Shown in pieces: positions 34,626 through 42,758 of a stretch of 56,703 nt of DNA. Origin of the DNA: Nitrososphaera sp. (GTDB taxonomy: Archaea; Thermoproteota; Nitrososphaeria; Nitrososphaerales; Nitrososphaeraceae). Under the pieces are notes generated by a model, which was given only the letters and a program-made list of their open reading frames with translations, did not search any database and was not told the DNA's origin. The stretch spans positions 1-56,703 of the forward strand of contig JBDUUL010000016.1 of assembly GCA_039938515.1 (NCBI GenBank), read 5' to 3'. Each line of letters begins with the position of its first letter. Within the stretch, counting starts at the first letter, position 1. The translations under genes were made by a program, and so were the position numbers.

Positions 34626-35234
34626 TTGCAGCCTGTCAGTGTGGGGGCCGAGGCTCAGATATTCAGAAGCAGCTGGAACGGCCGCGAAGCTATCGTAAAG
34701 TACCGCGGACCCAAGACCTACAGGCACCCGGCGCTTGATTTTGAGATCCGCAGGCGCAGAACCGTCCACGAAGCCCAGGTAATGTCCAATGCCAAACTTG
34801 CACGCGTAAGGACACCTCTGATTTACTTTGTCGACCCGGCAAAATGCGAAATTGTAATGGAAGTTGTGAATGGCAGCACCGCAAAGCAAGTCCTGACCAC
34901 GGAGTTGTGCGTCGAGCTTGGCAGGTTCGCAGGCAGGTTACATGCGAATGGCATCATTCATGGCGACTTGACAACCTCGAACTTTATCGTCGATACAGAT
35001 ACTTCCGAGCCGGTGATTATAGACTTTGGGCTTGCGCACCATTCCGAAAGGGTGGAGGACATGGCTACTGACATCCGGCTCATAAAGGAAGTGTTCTCTA
35101 GTGCTCATGCCGGCCTGCGGGGGGCATTTGAATCGTTCATGGCGGGCTACGCCGGCGCCCATAAAAAGTCCCCCAAAGTCATGGAGACCGTCCTAGATAT
35201 AGAGCGCAGGGGCAGGTATGCCAGGGTAGAGTAA
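34626..35234 (+). CDS. bud32: KEOPS kinase/ATPase Bud32
   Basis: This 202-residue small protein kinase of the KEOPS complex regulates Kae1. GAEAQIF is the nucleotide-binding start, KYRGPKTYRHPALD is the lysine region, IIHGDLTTSNFIV is the catalytic loop, and VIIDFGLAHHSE supplies the DFG metal ligand. TTG at 34626 is the first start. GTG at 34641, giving MGAEAQIF, is equally likely because the TATA element lies about 22 bases before it. The protein is close to family length either way. The gene is followed by rdgB 39 bases later. Confidence 0.93.
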   Translation: MQPVSVGAEAQIFRSSWNGREAIVKYRGPKTYRHPALDFEIRRRRTVHEAQVMSNAKLARVRTPLIYFVDPAKCEIVMEVVNGSTAKQVLTTELCVELGRFAGRLHANGIIHGDLTTSNFIVDTDTSEPVIIDFGLAHHSERVEDMATDIRLIKEVFSSAHAGLRGAFESFMAGYAGAHKKSPKVMETVLDIERRGRYARVE

Positions 35235-35273
35235 TTCAATAGTCCCAGTTAGCTGAACAAGCATGGTTAAGAG

Positions 35274-35825
35274 TTGGCCAAAGAAATAGCTGTCGTTTCT
35301 GGCAACGAGTCCAAAGCACGTGAAATAATAGCGATACTATCCGACCGGGGCTTTTCTCCGGTCTATGTAAGGGCTGAACTCCAAGAAATCCAATCAGACT
35401 CGCTTGAGCAGATTGCTTCACGCAAGGCGATCGACGCCTATTCCAAAGTCGGCAGACCTGTTGTCGTTGAAGACGACGGGCTCTTTATTGAATCGCTAAG
35501 AGGTTTTCCGGGTGCATACTCTTCGTACGTTTTTCGGACCATTGGCTGCGAGGGAATACTCAGACTGCTCCAGGATGCTCCGGACAGGCGAGCGTACTTT
35601 CTGGCCATAGTAGCATTTTATGATGGAGAGAAATCGCCGATGCTTCATACTGGGAGGGTAAGCGGCGCCATTTCAAATGATATTTTCAAAGGCGGATGGG
35701 GGTATGATCCGATTTTCGTGCCTGAGGGGAGCGGCATGACCTTTGCCCAAATGGGCGAGACGAAAAACCGGTACTCTCACAGAAGCAGGGCGCTTGAAGA
35801 GTTTGCGAAGTCATGGAAGAGCTGA
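35274..35825 (+). CDS. rdgB: XTP/dITP pyrophosphatase (RdgB/HAM1)
   Basis: This 183-residue house-cleaning enzyme hydrolyses ITP, XTP and their deoxy forms. SGNESKAREI (near residue 9) is the phosphate-binding start, EDDGLFIES holds the metal-binding Asp, GGWGYDPIFVPEG is the specificity loop, and YSHRSRALEEF closes the active site. TTG at 35274 gives the standard start AKEIAVVSGN. It follows bud32 by 39 bases on the same strand, a common archaeal neighbourhood for this enzyme. Confidence 0.95.
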   Translation: MAKEIAVVSGNESKAREIIAILSDRGFSPVYVRAELQEIQSDSLEQIASRKAIDAYSKVGRPVVVEDDGLFIESLRGFPGAYSSYVFRTIGCEGILRLLQDAPDRRAYFLAIVAFYDGEKSPMLHTGRVSGAISNDIFKGGWGYDPIFVPEGSGMTFAQMGETKNRYSHRSRALEEFAKSWKS

Positions 35826-35870
35826 GAAGAATTTGTGAAGGCCGCCCGGCCATAATTGGGCGCTGTCCAG

Positions 35871-36908
35871 TCAGCTCTCCGCAAAATATTCTTTAATCCA
35901 CCTGTCGATGTATCTTTCTTTGTTTTGCAGAACTACTATTCTCGATATTTCGCTCTCGTCCATGACTTGAAATCGCTCCATGCTGTCGCTGAGCCGGGAT
36001 GCAAAGCGCTGTACTTCCGACATTTCAAGCATCCTATCTTCTTCGAGTCGCTGCGTGGACATGCCTATGTGCATGTAGGACTTGAGTTCTATAAAGTGGG
36101 GATTGCCGGCGGACATTAACTTTGCAAATTCATCAGTAGAAGTGGGATCGTCATTGTAACCCCGAATCAAAGTCATTCGGAGAACAGTGCGCGTGTCGGC
36201 AGTTGAAAGCCACTTGAGCGACTCGTTCCAGCGCTCCCAGGCATCCGCCCGCATTGGCCGGTTAATCCGGTGGAACATCTGCCTGTCGCAGGCGTTAGTT
36301 GAAAGGTATACCTGCGTTGGTAGGGCGTCTTCCGTTGACAGCCGATACAGCATGTCCGGTTCCTGTCCATTGGTGACGAGGAAAATTGACTTTGTCTCCT
36401 TTAGCGTCTTGAGATACTTTATCAGCTGCGGAAGCTTGGGATACATAGTAGGCTCGCCGGATAACGAAATGGCATAGTGTGCAGGAAAAAGGGCCTCGCG
36501 GAGCCTTGACTTGTCGTTCTTGGGATTGCCAAAGTACCCGTCAATGAGCTTCTTCCTCTCGGCGAGAAGATGGTTGACTATGACATCGGGCTCGTCGACA
36601 AGTTCTCTTGGCATTTCAAGGGTGTCGTAAAACTCGGTCGGTCTCCAGCAGTAAATGCATCTGTTCTCGCAATTCATTGCAGCAGGCGTCATTTCCATGC
36701 ACCTGTGAGTCGTTATTCCGTAAAACTTGTGCTTGTAGCATGACGCCCCTTCCTCTGCAAAGGACTTTTTTGTCCAGTGGCATAACTCTACGGCGGAGTG
36801 GTTGTACACCCCGTACTTTGCCTTCTTGAGTTTTGACATTACCTGAGGAGTTATCTGTATAAGATTCTCCGAGGTTTGATGAGAAAAGGTTTCACCGGAG
36901 CAGCTCAC
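35871..36908 (-). CDS. taw1: 4-demethylwyosine synthase Taw1 (radical SAM)
   Basis: This enzyme builds the tricyclic base of wyosine at G37 of tRNA-Phe using pyruvate and SAM. The radical SAM cluster is in MNCENRCIYCWRP, and extra Cys residues before it (ELCHWTKKS, GASCYKHKFYG, HRCMEMTP) match the second cluster of TYW1. FHRINRPMRADAWERW is also conserved. From GTG at 36908 the protein is 345 residues, near the family length. A minus-strand TATA-like ACTTAAAAAT lies about 37 bases upstream. ATG at 36839 would give 322 residues. The gene diverges from the NIF3-like gene. Confidence 0.93.
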   Translation of the reverse strand: MSCSGETFSHQTSENLIQITPQVMSKLKKAKYGVYNHSAVELCHWTKKSFAEEGASCYKHKFYGITTHRCMEMTPAAMNCENRCIYCWRPTEFYDTLEMPRELVDEPDVIVNHLLAERKKLIDGYFGNPKNDKSRLREALFPAHYAISLSGEPTMYPKLPQLIKYLKTLKETKSIFLVTNGQEPDMLYRLSTEDALPTQVYLSTNACDRQMFHRINRPMRADAWERWNESLKWLSTADTRTVLRMTLIRGYNDDPTSTDEFAKLMSAGNPHFIELKSYMHIGMSTQRLEEDRMLEMSEVQRFASRLSDSMERFQVMDESEISRIVVLQNKERYIDRWIKEYFAES

Positions 36909-37017
36909 AAGATATCCAGTGCGAATACGCTGCGCCCGATTTTTAAGTCTTGGCAGGATTCTAGACAATTGTTCGCAGAGAGTGAAGAGATATTACTGCA
37001 ACAGGATTAGGCAGGGT

Positions 37018-37839
37018 GTGGCAACTACAACACAGCGCATAATGCGGGTTGGGCTTGAACTAGCAGGCTGGAGCAAAAAGCCTGCCGACACTGCTGTCCA
37101 TGTTCCCGGAAGCAACATCCGCAAAGTGTTGATGGCCATAGACGTCGGCGTGGCAGAGCTCCAGTTGGCCGGCGCGCTTGGTTGCGATGCAGTAATAGCT
37201 CATCATCCGATAGGAGTTGCATCTGTCAATTTTTACAAGGTCTTTGACAGGCATGTCGAGTTTATGACCGAGCACGGAGTTCCCGCGCGGGTTGCAAGGA
37301 AGGCCGTGAAAAAACTCAAGGAGCGCGTTGAGACCAGGACTCATGCCGAGATTTACAGCCAGACCGTAAGTGCTGCAAAGGCGCTGGGGATGCCCCTTGT
37401 GAATATCCATCAGCCGTGCGACGAGTACATGCGCCAGGCCATTCTGAGCAAAATAAGGTCGGGAAAGACAGAACGCGTACGCGACCTCCTTGAGTCGGTA
37501 AACTCGATTCCGGAATTCTCTAATGCCGCGGTGCGGCCTGCAGTTCGGTGCGGTAATGCAGGTTCCAAGCTTGGCCAGTGGGCGCTTGTGATAGCTGCAG
37601 GAACAAATGGCGGTTATGGCATTGCCAAGGCTTACTTTGAATACGGAACTGACACTCTGATTTACCTGCACATCGATCACGGCGAACTTTTGAAGCTGCG
37701 CGAGGAGAAATGCACGGGCAACCTGGTAATTCTCGGTCACCTCGCAGGTGATTCTCTGGGTATGAATGCTCTTGCGGACCGCCTGGAAAAGCAGGAGGGA
37801 GTCGAGACCGTCAGGATTGGGATTCTTCCAGCCACATAG
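37018..37839 (+). CDS. NIF3/DUF34-family metal-binding protein
   Basis: This 273-residue protein of the widespread NIF3 family has a dinuclear metal site: CDAVIAHHPIG (His pair, near residue 60) and the late NLVILGHLAGD (near 243). Family members have been proposed to be nucleotide or folate-related hydrolases, but the function is unsettled. The frame is open from 36919, but AGATATTACT at about 36986-36995 lies about 27 bases before GTG at 37018, giving the start MATTTQRIMR. The tRNA-His gene follows 45 bases later. Confidence 0.85.
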   Translation: MATTTQRIMRVGLELAGWSKKPADTAVHVPGSNIRKVLMAIDVGVAELQLAGALGCDAVIAHHPIGVASVNFYKVFDRHVEFMTEHGVPARVARKAVKKLKERVETRTHAEIYSQTVSAAKALGMPLVNIHQPCDEYMRQAILSKIRSGKTERVRDLLESVNSIPEFSNAAVRPAVRCGNAGSKLGQWALVIAAGTNGGYGIAKAYFEYGTDTLIYLHIDHGELLKLREEKCTGNLVILGHLAGDSLGMNALADRLEKQEGVETVRIGILPAT

Positions 37840-37850
37840 CCGTCTAACGA

Positions 37851-37857
37851 TTATATG
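37851..37857 (+). promoter_or_regulatory. TATA box for tRNA-His
   Basis: TTATATG lies 28-34 bases before the G-1 of tRNA-His. Confidence 0.5.
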
Positions 37858-37884
37858 TGCAGTGCAAGTGGCAAAATTCTTGCT

Positions 37885-37978
37885 GGCCTTCGTAGTATAG
37901 CCTGGTTAGTATAGGCGGCTGTGGACAAGTCAAACCGGCAGTCACCGCTCGAGGAGGGTTCAAATCCCTCCGAAGGCC
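37885..37978 (+). tRNA. tRNA-His (anticodon GTG) with 19-base intron
   Basis: The extra G at 37885 pairs with discriminator C37978, the identity mark of tRNA-His. Acceptor arms GCCTTCG and CGAAGGC pair perfectly, the T arm is GAGGG-TTCAAAT-CCCTC, and the anticodon stem is GGCGG with CCGCT. The anticodon GTG is at 37921-37923. The intron at 37925-37943 follows G37. The splicing signal is clear: CTGT (37919-37922) pairs with GCAG (37938-37941), with bulges GG|A and TC|A. The 3' CCA is not encoded. Confidence 0.95.
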
Positions 37979-38019
37979 CTGTTTTTAATTCGAGAAGATT
38001 AGACTGAGGTAAGGAAAAT

Positions 38020-38036
38020 AGAAAAAGGAAAAAGAG
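38020..38036 (-). terminator. T-tract terminator of the PEFG-CTERM gene
   Basis: On the minus strand, CTCTTTTTCCTTTTTCT lies about 11 bases after the stop codon of the surface-protein gene. Archaeal transcription ends at such T-runs. The same 17 bases recur at 56568-56584 after the blue-copper gene. Confidence 0.7.
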
Positions 38037-38046
38037 TTGCTTCTTC

Positions 38047-38898
38047 CTAGAACTTTGGAAGGAAGCTAAGTTTGCTGTATCTTGTTGTGGCGACTACGAT
38101 TCCGACGATTGCGACTGCGAGTACTACCATTGCGATGGTGCCGAACTCTGGAATCATAAAGGTGCCTACAACTTCAACAGTGCCTGCACCCTGGTCGAAT
38201 GGAATTGTAATTGTTCTTGTCTGGCTGTCGCTGGAGTTGTCGGTGACTGGAGTGTCGATGTCGTCAACAAATGCTGCGAATGAATCATCACTGCCATCTG
38301 TCTTCTTTGAATCAATTACGTTGCGTGGGAGCTGTAGTGTCAACATGCCGGCGCTTTGTGTGTTGAGTGTAAAGTTCAGTGTCTGGGTGTCTGGGTTGCC
38401 GTTCACTCCGGTCACAGTGGCGCCTGTAACCTGATATTTGATGGTGTATGGATTTCCACCGAGATTAACGGTGATTGTTTTCCACTGACCAGAACCTCCT
38501 GACTGCCCACCATTGCTGGTTGACGCAGTGAATGTAAATGTTGTCGACTTTTGGTTGCCGTTGTATGTGATAATCGCAGTGTACTGGCCTGTGGGGAATA
38601 GTTTGTTAGCGCTTGCAGGGGTCTTCATAGAGTATGAATATGACCCGTCAGAGCCAACCGTTATTGGGCTGTATGCTGAAAAAGCACCCAATGGATTGGT
38701 GACTTGAATTACTGCCGAAGTCTGTCCGCCTGAAACTGTTCCAACGCTCCCGGAAATCATGACGGTTTCGCCTGCCGTGTATGAATCCTTGTCTGTTTTG
38801 ATGGTTATTGCCGTCTGAGCAAAAGCCGCAGACGATGCGCCTCCTGCGATAACTGAGGCCAGCAATATTCCTAATAGTGCATATGCCTTATAGTCCAT
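38047..38898 (-). CDS. Secreted PEFG-CTERM surface protein
   Basis: This 283-residue protein has a signal peptide (about residues 7-28), then a beta-rich domain of Ig-like or bacterial-adhesin type. ITIKTDKDSYTAGETVMISGSVG is the standard strand start of such domains and occurs near residue 31 in shortened form. The C-terminus reads FMIPEFG, then a membrane helix, then a basic tail (TTRYSKLSFLPKF). PEFG-CTERM is the sorting signal of this phylum, processed by an archaeosortase that is not in this window. It is a probable cell-surface protein. SD-like GAGGGATC precedes the ATG, and a strong TATA lies at about 38937-38948. Confidence 0.88.
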   Translation of the reverse strand: MDYKAYALLGILLASVIAGGASSAAFAQTAITIKTDKDSYTAGETVMISGSVGTVSGGQTSAVIQVTNPLGAFSAYSPITVGSDGSYSYSMKTPASANKLFPTGQYTAIITYNGNQKSTTFTFTASTSNGGQSGGSGQWKTITVNLGGNPYTIKYQVTGATVTGVNGNPDTQTLNFTLNTQSAGMLTLQLPRNVIDSKKTDGSDDSFAAFVDDIDTPVTDNSSDSQTRTITIPFDQGAGTVEVVGTFMIPEFGTIAMVVLAVAIVGIVVATTRYSKLSFLPKF

Positions 38899-39070
38899 GA
38901 TCCCTCATGCACACCTAGCACGGCTATATTTCCATTACTATTTATCTTTTTTGTGGATAATCTCTAACACATCAGCTCAATTCAGATAACTCAAGTTAAA
39001 AACGAAATCTCAAATTTTAAAATAAATGACGATTTGCACATCAATTCAAAATACATATATATACTCTTTT

Positions 39071-39079
39071 TTTATAAAT
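39071..39079 (+). promoter_or_regulatory. TATA box of the rpoH operon
   Basis: TTTATAAAT lies about 62 bases before rpoH; CATATATATA at about 39054-39063 is a second candidate. GGGGG at 39127-39131 is the ribosome-binding site. The 238-base A/T-rich gap also carries the promoter of the divergent surface-protein gene and nothing else I can recognise. Confidence 0.45.
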
Positions 39080-39136
39080 TCAGTCCGACTTTGAATTTTT
39101 CTCAACGCAGCGAATCAGCAACCCTCGGGGGAAAGT

Positions 39137-39388
39137 ATGTTGTCTGAGAAAAAAGAAATCAGGATCTCCAACCATGCGTACCAGCCAAAGCACGAGATTC
39201 TTCCTCATAATGAAGCACAGCAGATTCTCGAAAAATTTAACGCAAAGCCAAGTCAGCTGCCTTACATCATGATGAGTGATAAGGCGATAGAAGATCTGGA
39301 CGTCAGGCCCGGAGACATCATAAAAATCACAAGAAAAAGCCCGACTGCGGGTGAAAGTGTATATTACCGATATGTCGTAGAGGGTTGA
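39137..39388 (+). CDS. rpoH: RNA polymerase subunit H
   Basis: This 83-residue subunit corresponds to the C-terminal domain of eukaryotic Rpb5. The core HEILPHNEAQQILEKF, the QLPYIMMSDKAIEDLDVRPGD part and IKITRKSPTAG are conserved. A short N-terminal extension precedes it. It opens the RNA polymerase operon and sits seven bases before rpoB. The ATG has GGGGG six bases upstream. As the first gene it probably sets transcription of the operon. Confidence 0.96.
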   Translation: MLSEKKEIRISNHAYQPKHEILPHNEAQQILEKFNAKPSQLPYIMMSDKAIEDLDVRPGDIIKITRKSPTAGESVYYRYVVEG

Positions 39389-39395
39389 GTACATA

Positions 39396-42300
39396 ATGAT
39401 AGAGAACTCTATCGATATGTGGCCGATTGTAAACGACGTTTTGCGAAGAGAGGGCGTTGCACGACAGCACTTGAATTCTTATAACGAGTTTATGGAGCGC
39501 GGGCTTCAAAGTATAATTGATGAGGTCGGCGAAATTGAAGTTGAAACCGCAGAGTATCCTTACAAAATAAAGCTTGGCAAGGTAAGGCTGCAGCAGCCGA
39601 GGATAATGGAGCTTGATGGTTCCATCACCCACGTAGTCCCAATGGAGGCAAGATTGCGGAACCTCACTTATGCGTCCCCAGTGATGCTTGAATGCAGCGT
39701 CGTAGAGGACGGCAAAATTCTCGAATCCAGATTCATACACATTGGAGACATGCCCGTCATGGTAAAGTCCAATACTTGCATACTTCACAACCTGCCGGAA
39801 ACAAAACTCGTAGAGTTTGGTGAGGATCCTCGCGACCCCGGCGGCTACTTTGTCATTAACGGTTCCGAGCGCGTTATCGTCGGACTGGAAGACCTTTCTT
39901 ATAACAAGATAATTGTGGACACCGAGGAGACAACGGGCACTATACTCTACAAAGCCAAAGTGTATTCCTCGATCGTTGGCTATCGCGCAAAGCTGGAGCT
40001 TATTATGAGGCCCGATGGCTCCATCGTGACCAAAATCCCTGGTTCCCCCGTTGACATACCGCTTATCACCCTCATCCGAGCTCTGGGCCTAGAGTCGGAC
40101 AAGGATATCGCGGACTCGGTCTCACTCAACTCATCCATTCAGGACGAACTGGAGCCGTCATTTGAAAAGGCTGGCGACGTTTCTTCAAGCAGGGATGCGA
40201 TCGTCTACATTAGCAAGAGAATCGCGCCGGGTATGCTCGAAGAGTTCCAGATAAAGCGTGCCGAGACTTTGCTTGACTGGGGCCTTCTTCCACACATTGG
40301 CAAGAACCCTGACAACCGGCACGAGAAAGCTCTCTTTCTAGGAGAAGCCGCGTGCAAGCTTGTTGAGTTGAAGCTTGGCTGGATTGATGCTGACGATAAG
40401 GACCATTATGGTAACAAAGTCATAAAATTTGCCGGGCAGATGCTGGCGGATCTTTTCCGGACTGCATTTAGGAACCTCATTCGGGACATGAAATACCAGC
40501 TTGAAAGGTCAGGACAAAAGAGAGGAATCAACGCGGTAGCAGCAGCGGTCAGGCCGGGGATTGTTTCGGATAAACTCAACAACGCCATTGCGACCGGCAA
40601 CTGGGGAAGAGGCCGCGTAGGCGTGACCCAGCTCCTCGACAGGACAAACTACATGTCAACAATCAGCCACTTGCGCAGGATTCAATCGCCGCTTAGCAGG
40701 AGCCAGCCCAACTTTGAAGCCCGCGATCTGCATGCGACGCACTTTGGAAGGATATGTCCGGCGGAGACGCCTGAAGGCTCAAACTGTGGCCTAGTAAAGA
40801 ACCTCGCGCTCTCTGCGGTGATTTCAGTTAACGTGCTTTCCGCGGAAGTGACGGAGAAGCTGTATGAACTTGGCGTACAAAACGTTGACGAATCTAACGA
40901 GAACCTCAGGACTGGAGGCACAAGAGTCTTTGTAGACGGCAGGCTGATAGGCTATGTCGAGGACGGCCAGATGCTCGCAGACACGCTGCGTTCCATGAGA
41001 AGATCCGGCAAGATTCACTCCCATGTAGGCATTTATCTATACAGCTCTCAAGAGGCGAGCGCCACAAAACGCCTCTACGTCAGCTGCAACGCGGGTAGAG
41101 TCCTTCGCCCCCTCGCGGTGGTAAAGGACGGCAGGCCGCTTTTGAGCATGGAAACAATCGAGAAGGTGACCAAGAAATTCCTTTCCTGGACAGACCTTTT
41201 GTACATGGGCGTCATAGAGCTGGTGGACGCAAATGAAGAGGAGAACTGCTACGTCGCCATCGATCCGAAAAAGATCGAACCCTCTCACACTCACTTGGAA
41301 ATATTTCCGTCGGCAATCTTGGGCGTCGGAGCCTCAATCATACCGTATCCTGAGCACAACCAGTCGCCCAGAAATACGTACGAGAGTGCAATGGCCAAGC
41401 AGTCGCTCGGGTTCTCCACTCCGCTAATGAATGCAAGCACCTACGTTAGACAGCATTTCATGCTCTATCCGCAGACGCCGGTGGTAAGCACCAAGGCAAT
41501 CGGACTTTTGGGCCTGGAGGAGAGACCTACGGGTCAAAATGCGGTTGTTGCTGTGCTCCCCTTTGAAGGTTACAACATTGAAGACGCCGTAGTATTCAAC
41601 AAGTCATCCGTTGACCGCGGTCTTGGTCGGACCTTCTTTTACAGAATCTACGAAGCTGAGGCCAAACAATACCCTGGCGGGATGAAGGACAACTTTGAGC
41701 TTCCTCAGGCAGACGCAAACATTCGCGGCTATCGTGGCGAGAAGGCTTACAGGTTGCTTGAGCAGGACGGCGCCATAATGCACGAGGCGGTCGTAACAGG
41801 CGGAGACATATTGATCGGCAGAACTTCTCCCCCGAGGTTTATGGAAGAGTACAAGGAATTTGAGGTCAAGGGGCCATACAGGCGCGATACGTCAGTAGGA
41901 GTGAGGCCGTCTGAAAACGGAGTCGTTGACACTGTTATTGTGACCCAGTCCGTCGAAGGAGGCAAGATGTACAAGATAAGAGTACGCGATATGAGGATTC
42001 CGGAGATAGGCGACAAGTTTGCCTCCCGGCACGGCCAGAAGGGGGTTGTTGGAATGCTCGTCAGCCAGGAAGACCTGCCTTACACGGAAGATGGAACAGT
42101 TCCGGACATCATGATAAATCCGCACGCATTCCCATCAAGAATGACCGTGGGACAGTTCATGGAATCACTAAGTGGCAAGGCCGCATCACTTAGAGGCAAG
42201 ATTGTGGATGGTTCGGCATTTCTTGGCGAAAAGCTTGACGACATCAAAGGCGCCATGGAACAGTACGGCTTCAAGTACACTGGCAAAGAGATAATGTATG

Positions 42301-42746
42301 ACGGCAGAACGGGAAAGCGATTCCCGGCAGATGTCTACATCGGGGTCGTTTACTATCAAAAGCTCCACCACATGGTCGCTGACAAGATACACAGCAGGGC
42401 AAGGGGTCAGGTTCAAATGCTCACAAAGCAGCCCACCGAAGGCAGGGCCCGAGGCGGCGGACTTAGGTTCGGAGAAATGGAGAGGGACTGTCTTATCGCC
42501 TACGGCGCATCCATGATGCTCAAGGACAGACTGCTCGAGGAATCTGACAAGGCGGAGGTAAACGTTTGCGAACGCTGCGGACTACTTGCATACTATGACG
42601 TAAAGCAACGAAGATACGTGTGCAGGGTCTGCGGCGAAAAGGCAAAGATCTCGTCGGTCGTAATTGCCTATGCGTTCAAGCTATTGCTGCAAGAGATGAT
42701 GAGCCTTAACGTCGCTCCCAGATTGATAGCCAAGGAGAAGGTGTAG
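39396..42746 (+). CDS. rpoB: RNA polymerase subunit B
   Basis: This 1116-residue second-largest RNA polymerase subunit is unsplit, whereas some euryarchaea split it into B' and B''. CPAETPEGSNCGLVKNL is the fork region near residue 450, PFEGYNIEDAVVFNKSS is near 720, and GDKFASRHGQKGVVG (near residue 870) contacts the active site. The end has the zinc site CERCGLLAYYDV and CRVCGEK. It has SD-like GAGGG about ten bases before the ATG. rpoA begins 12 bases after its stop. Confidence 0.98.
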   Translation: MIENSIDMWPIVNDVLRREGVARQHLNSYNEFMERGLQSIIDEVGEIEVETAEYPYKIKLGKVRLQQPRIMELDGSITHVVPMEARLRNLTYASPVMLECSVVEDGKILESRFIHIGDMPVMVKSNTCILHNLPETKLVEFGEDPRDPGGYFVINGSERVIVGLEDLSYNKIIVDTEETTGTILYKAKVYSSIVGYRAKLELIMRPDGSIVTKIPGSPVDIPLITLIRALGLESDKDIADSVSLNSSIQDELEPSFEKAGDVSSSRDAIVYISKRIAPGMLEEFQIKRAETLLDWGLLPHIGKNPDNRHEKALFLGEAACKLVELKLGWIDADDKDHYGNKVIKFAGQMLADLFRTAFRNLIRDMKYQLERSGQKRGINAVAAAVRPGIVSDKLNNAIATGNWGRGRVGVTQLLDRTNYMSTISHLRRIQSPLSRSQPNFEARDLHATHFGRICPAETPEGSNCGLVKNLALSAVISVNVLSAEVTEKLYELGVQNVDESNENLRTGGTRVFVDGRLIGYVEDGQMLADTLRSMRRSGKIHSHVGIYLYSSQEASATKRLYVSCNAGRVLRPLAVVKDGRPLLSMETIEKVTKKFLSWTDLLYMGVIELVDANEEENCYVAIDPKKIEPSHTHLEIFPSAILGVGASIIPYPEHNQSPRNTYESAMAKQSLGFSTPLMNASTYVRQHFMLYPQTPVVSTKAIGLLGLEERPTGQNAVVAVLPFEGYNIEDAVVFNKSSVDRGLGRTFFYRIYEAEAKQYPGGMKDNFELPQADANIRGYRGEKAYRLLEQDGAIMHEAVVTGGDILIGRTSPPRFMEEYKEFEVKGPYRRDTSVGVRPSENGVVDTVIVTQSVEGGKMYKIRVRDMRIPEIGDKFASRHGQKGVVGMLVSQEDLPYTEDGTVPDIMINPHAFPSRMTVGQFMESLSGKAASLRGKIVDGSAFLGEKLDDIKGAMEQYGFKYTGKEIMYDGRTGKRFPADVYIGVVYYQKLHHMVADKIHSRARGQVQMLTKQPTEGRARGGGLRFGEMERDCLIAYGASMMLKDRLLEESDKAEVNVCERCGLLAYYDVKQRRYVCRVCGEKAKISSVVIAYAFKLLLQEMMSLNVAPRLIAKEKV

Positions 42747-42758
42747 GGAGGGAGCACG

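Noticed and set aside
34593-34889. Longer upstream extension of the PH-like gene on the minus strand
   Set aside because: It runs antisense through bud32 and past the TATA element; GTG at 34592 with a GGAG site is a better start.
36909-36968. Longest possible start of taw1 near 36968
   Set aside because: It would overlap the TATA-like ACTTAAAAAT at about 36942-36951, so GTG 36908 is preferred.
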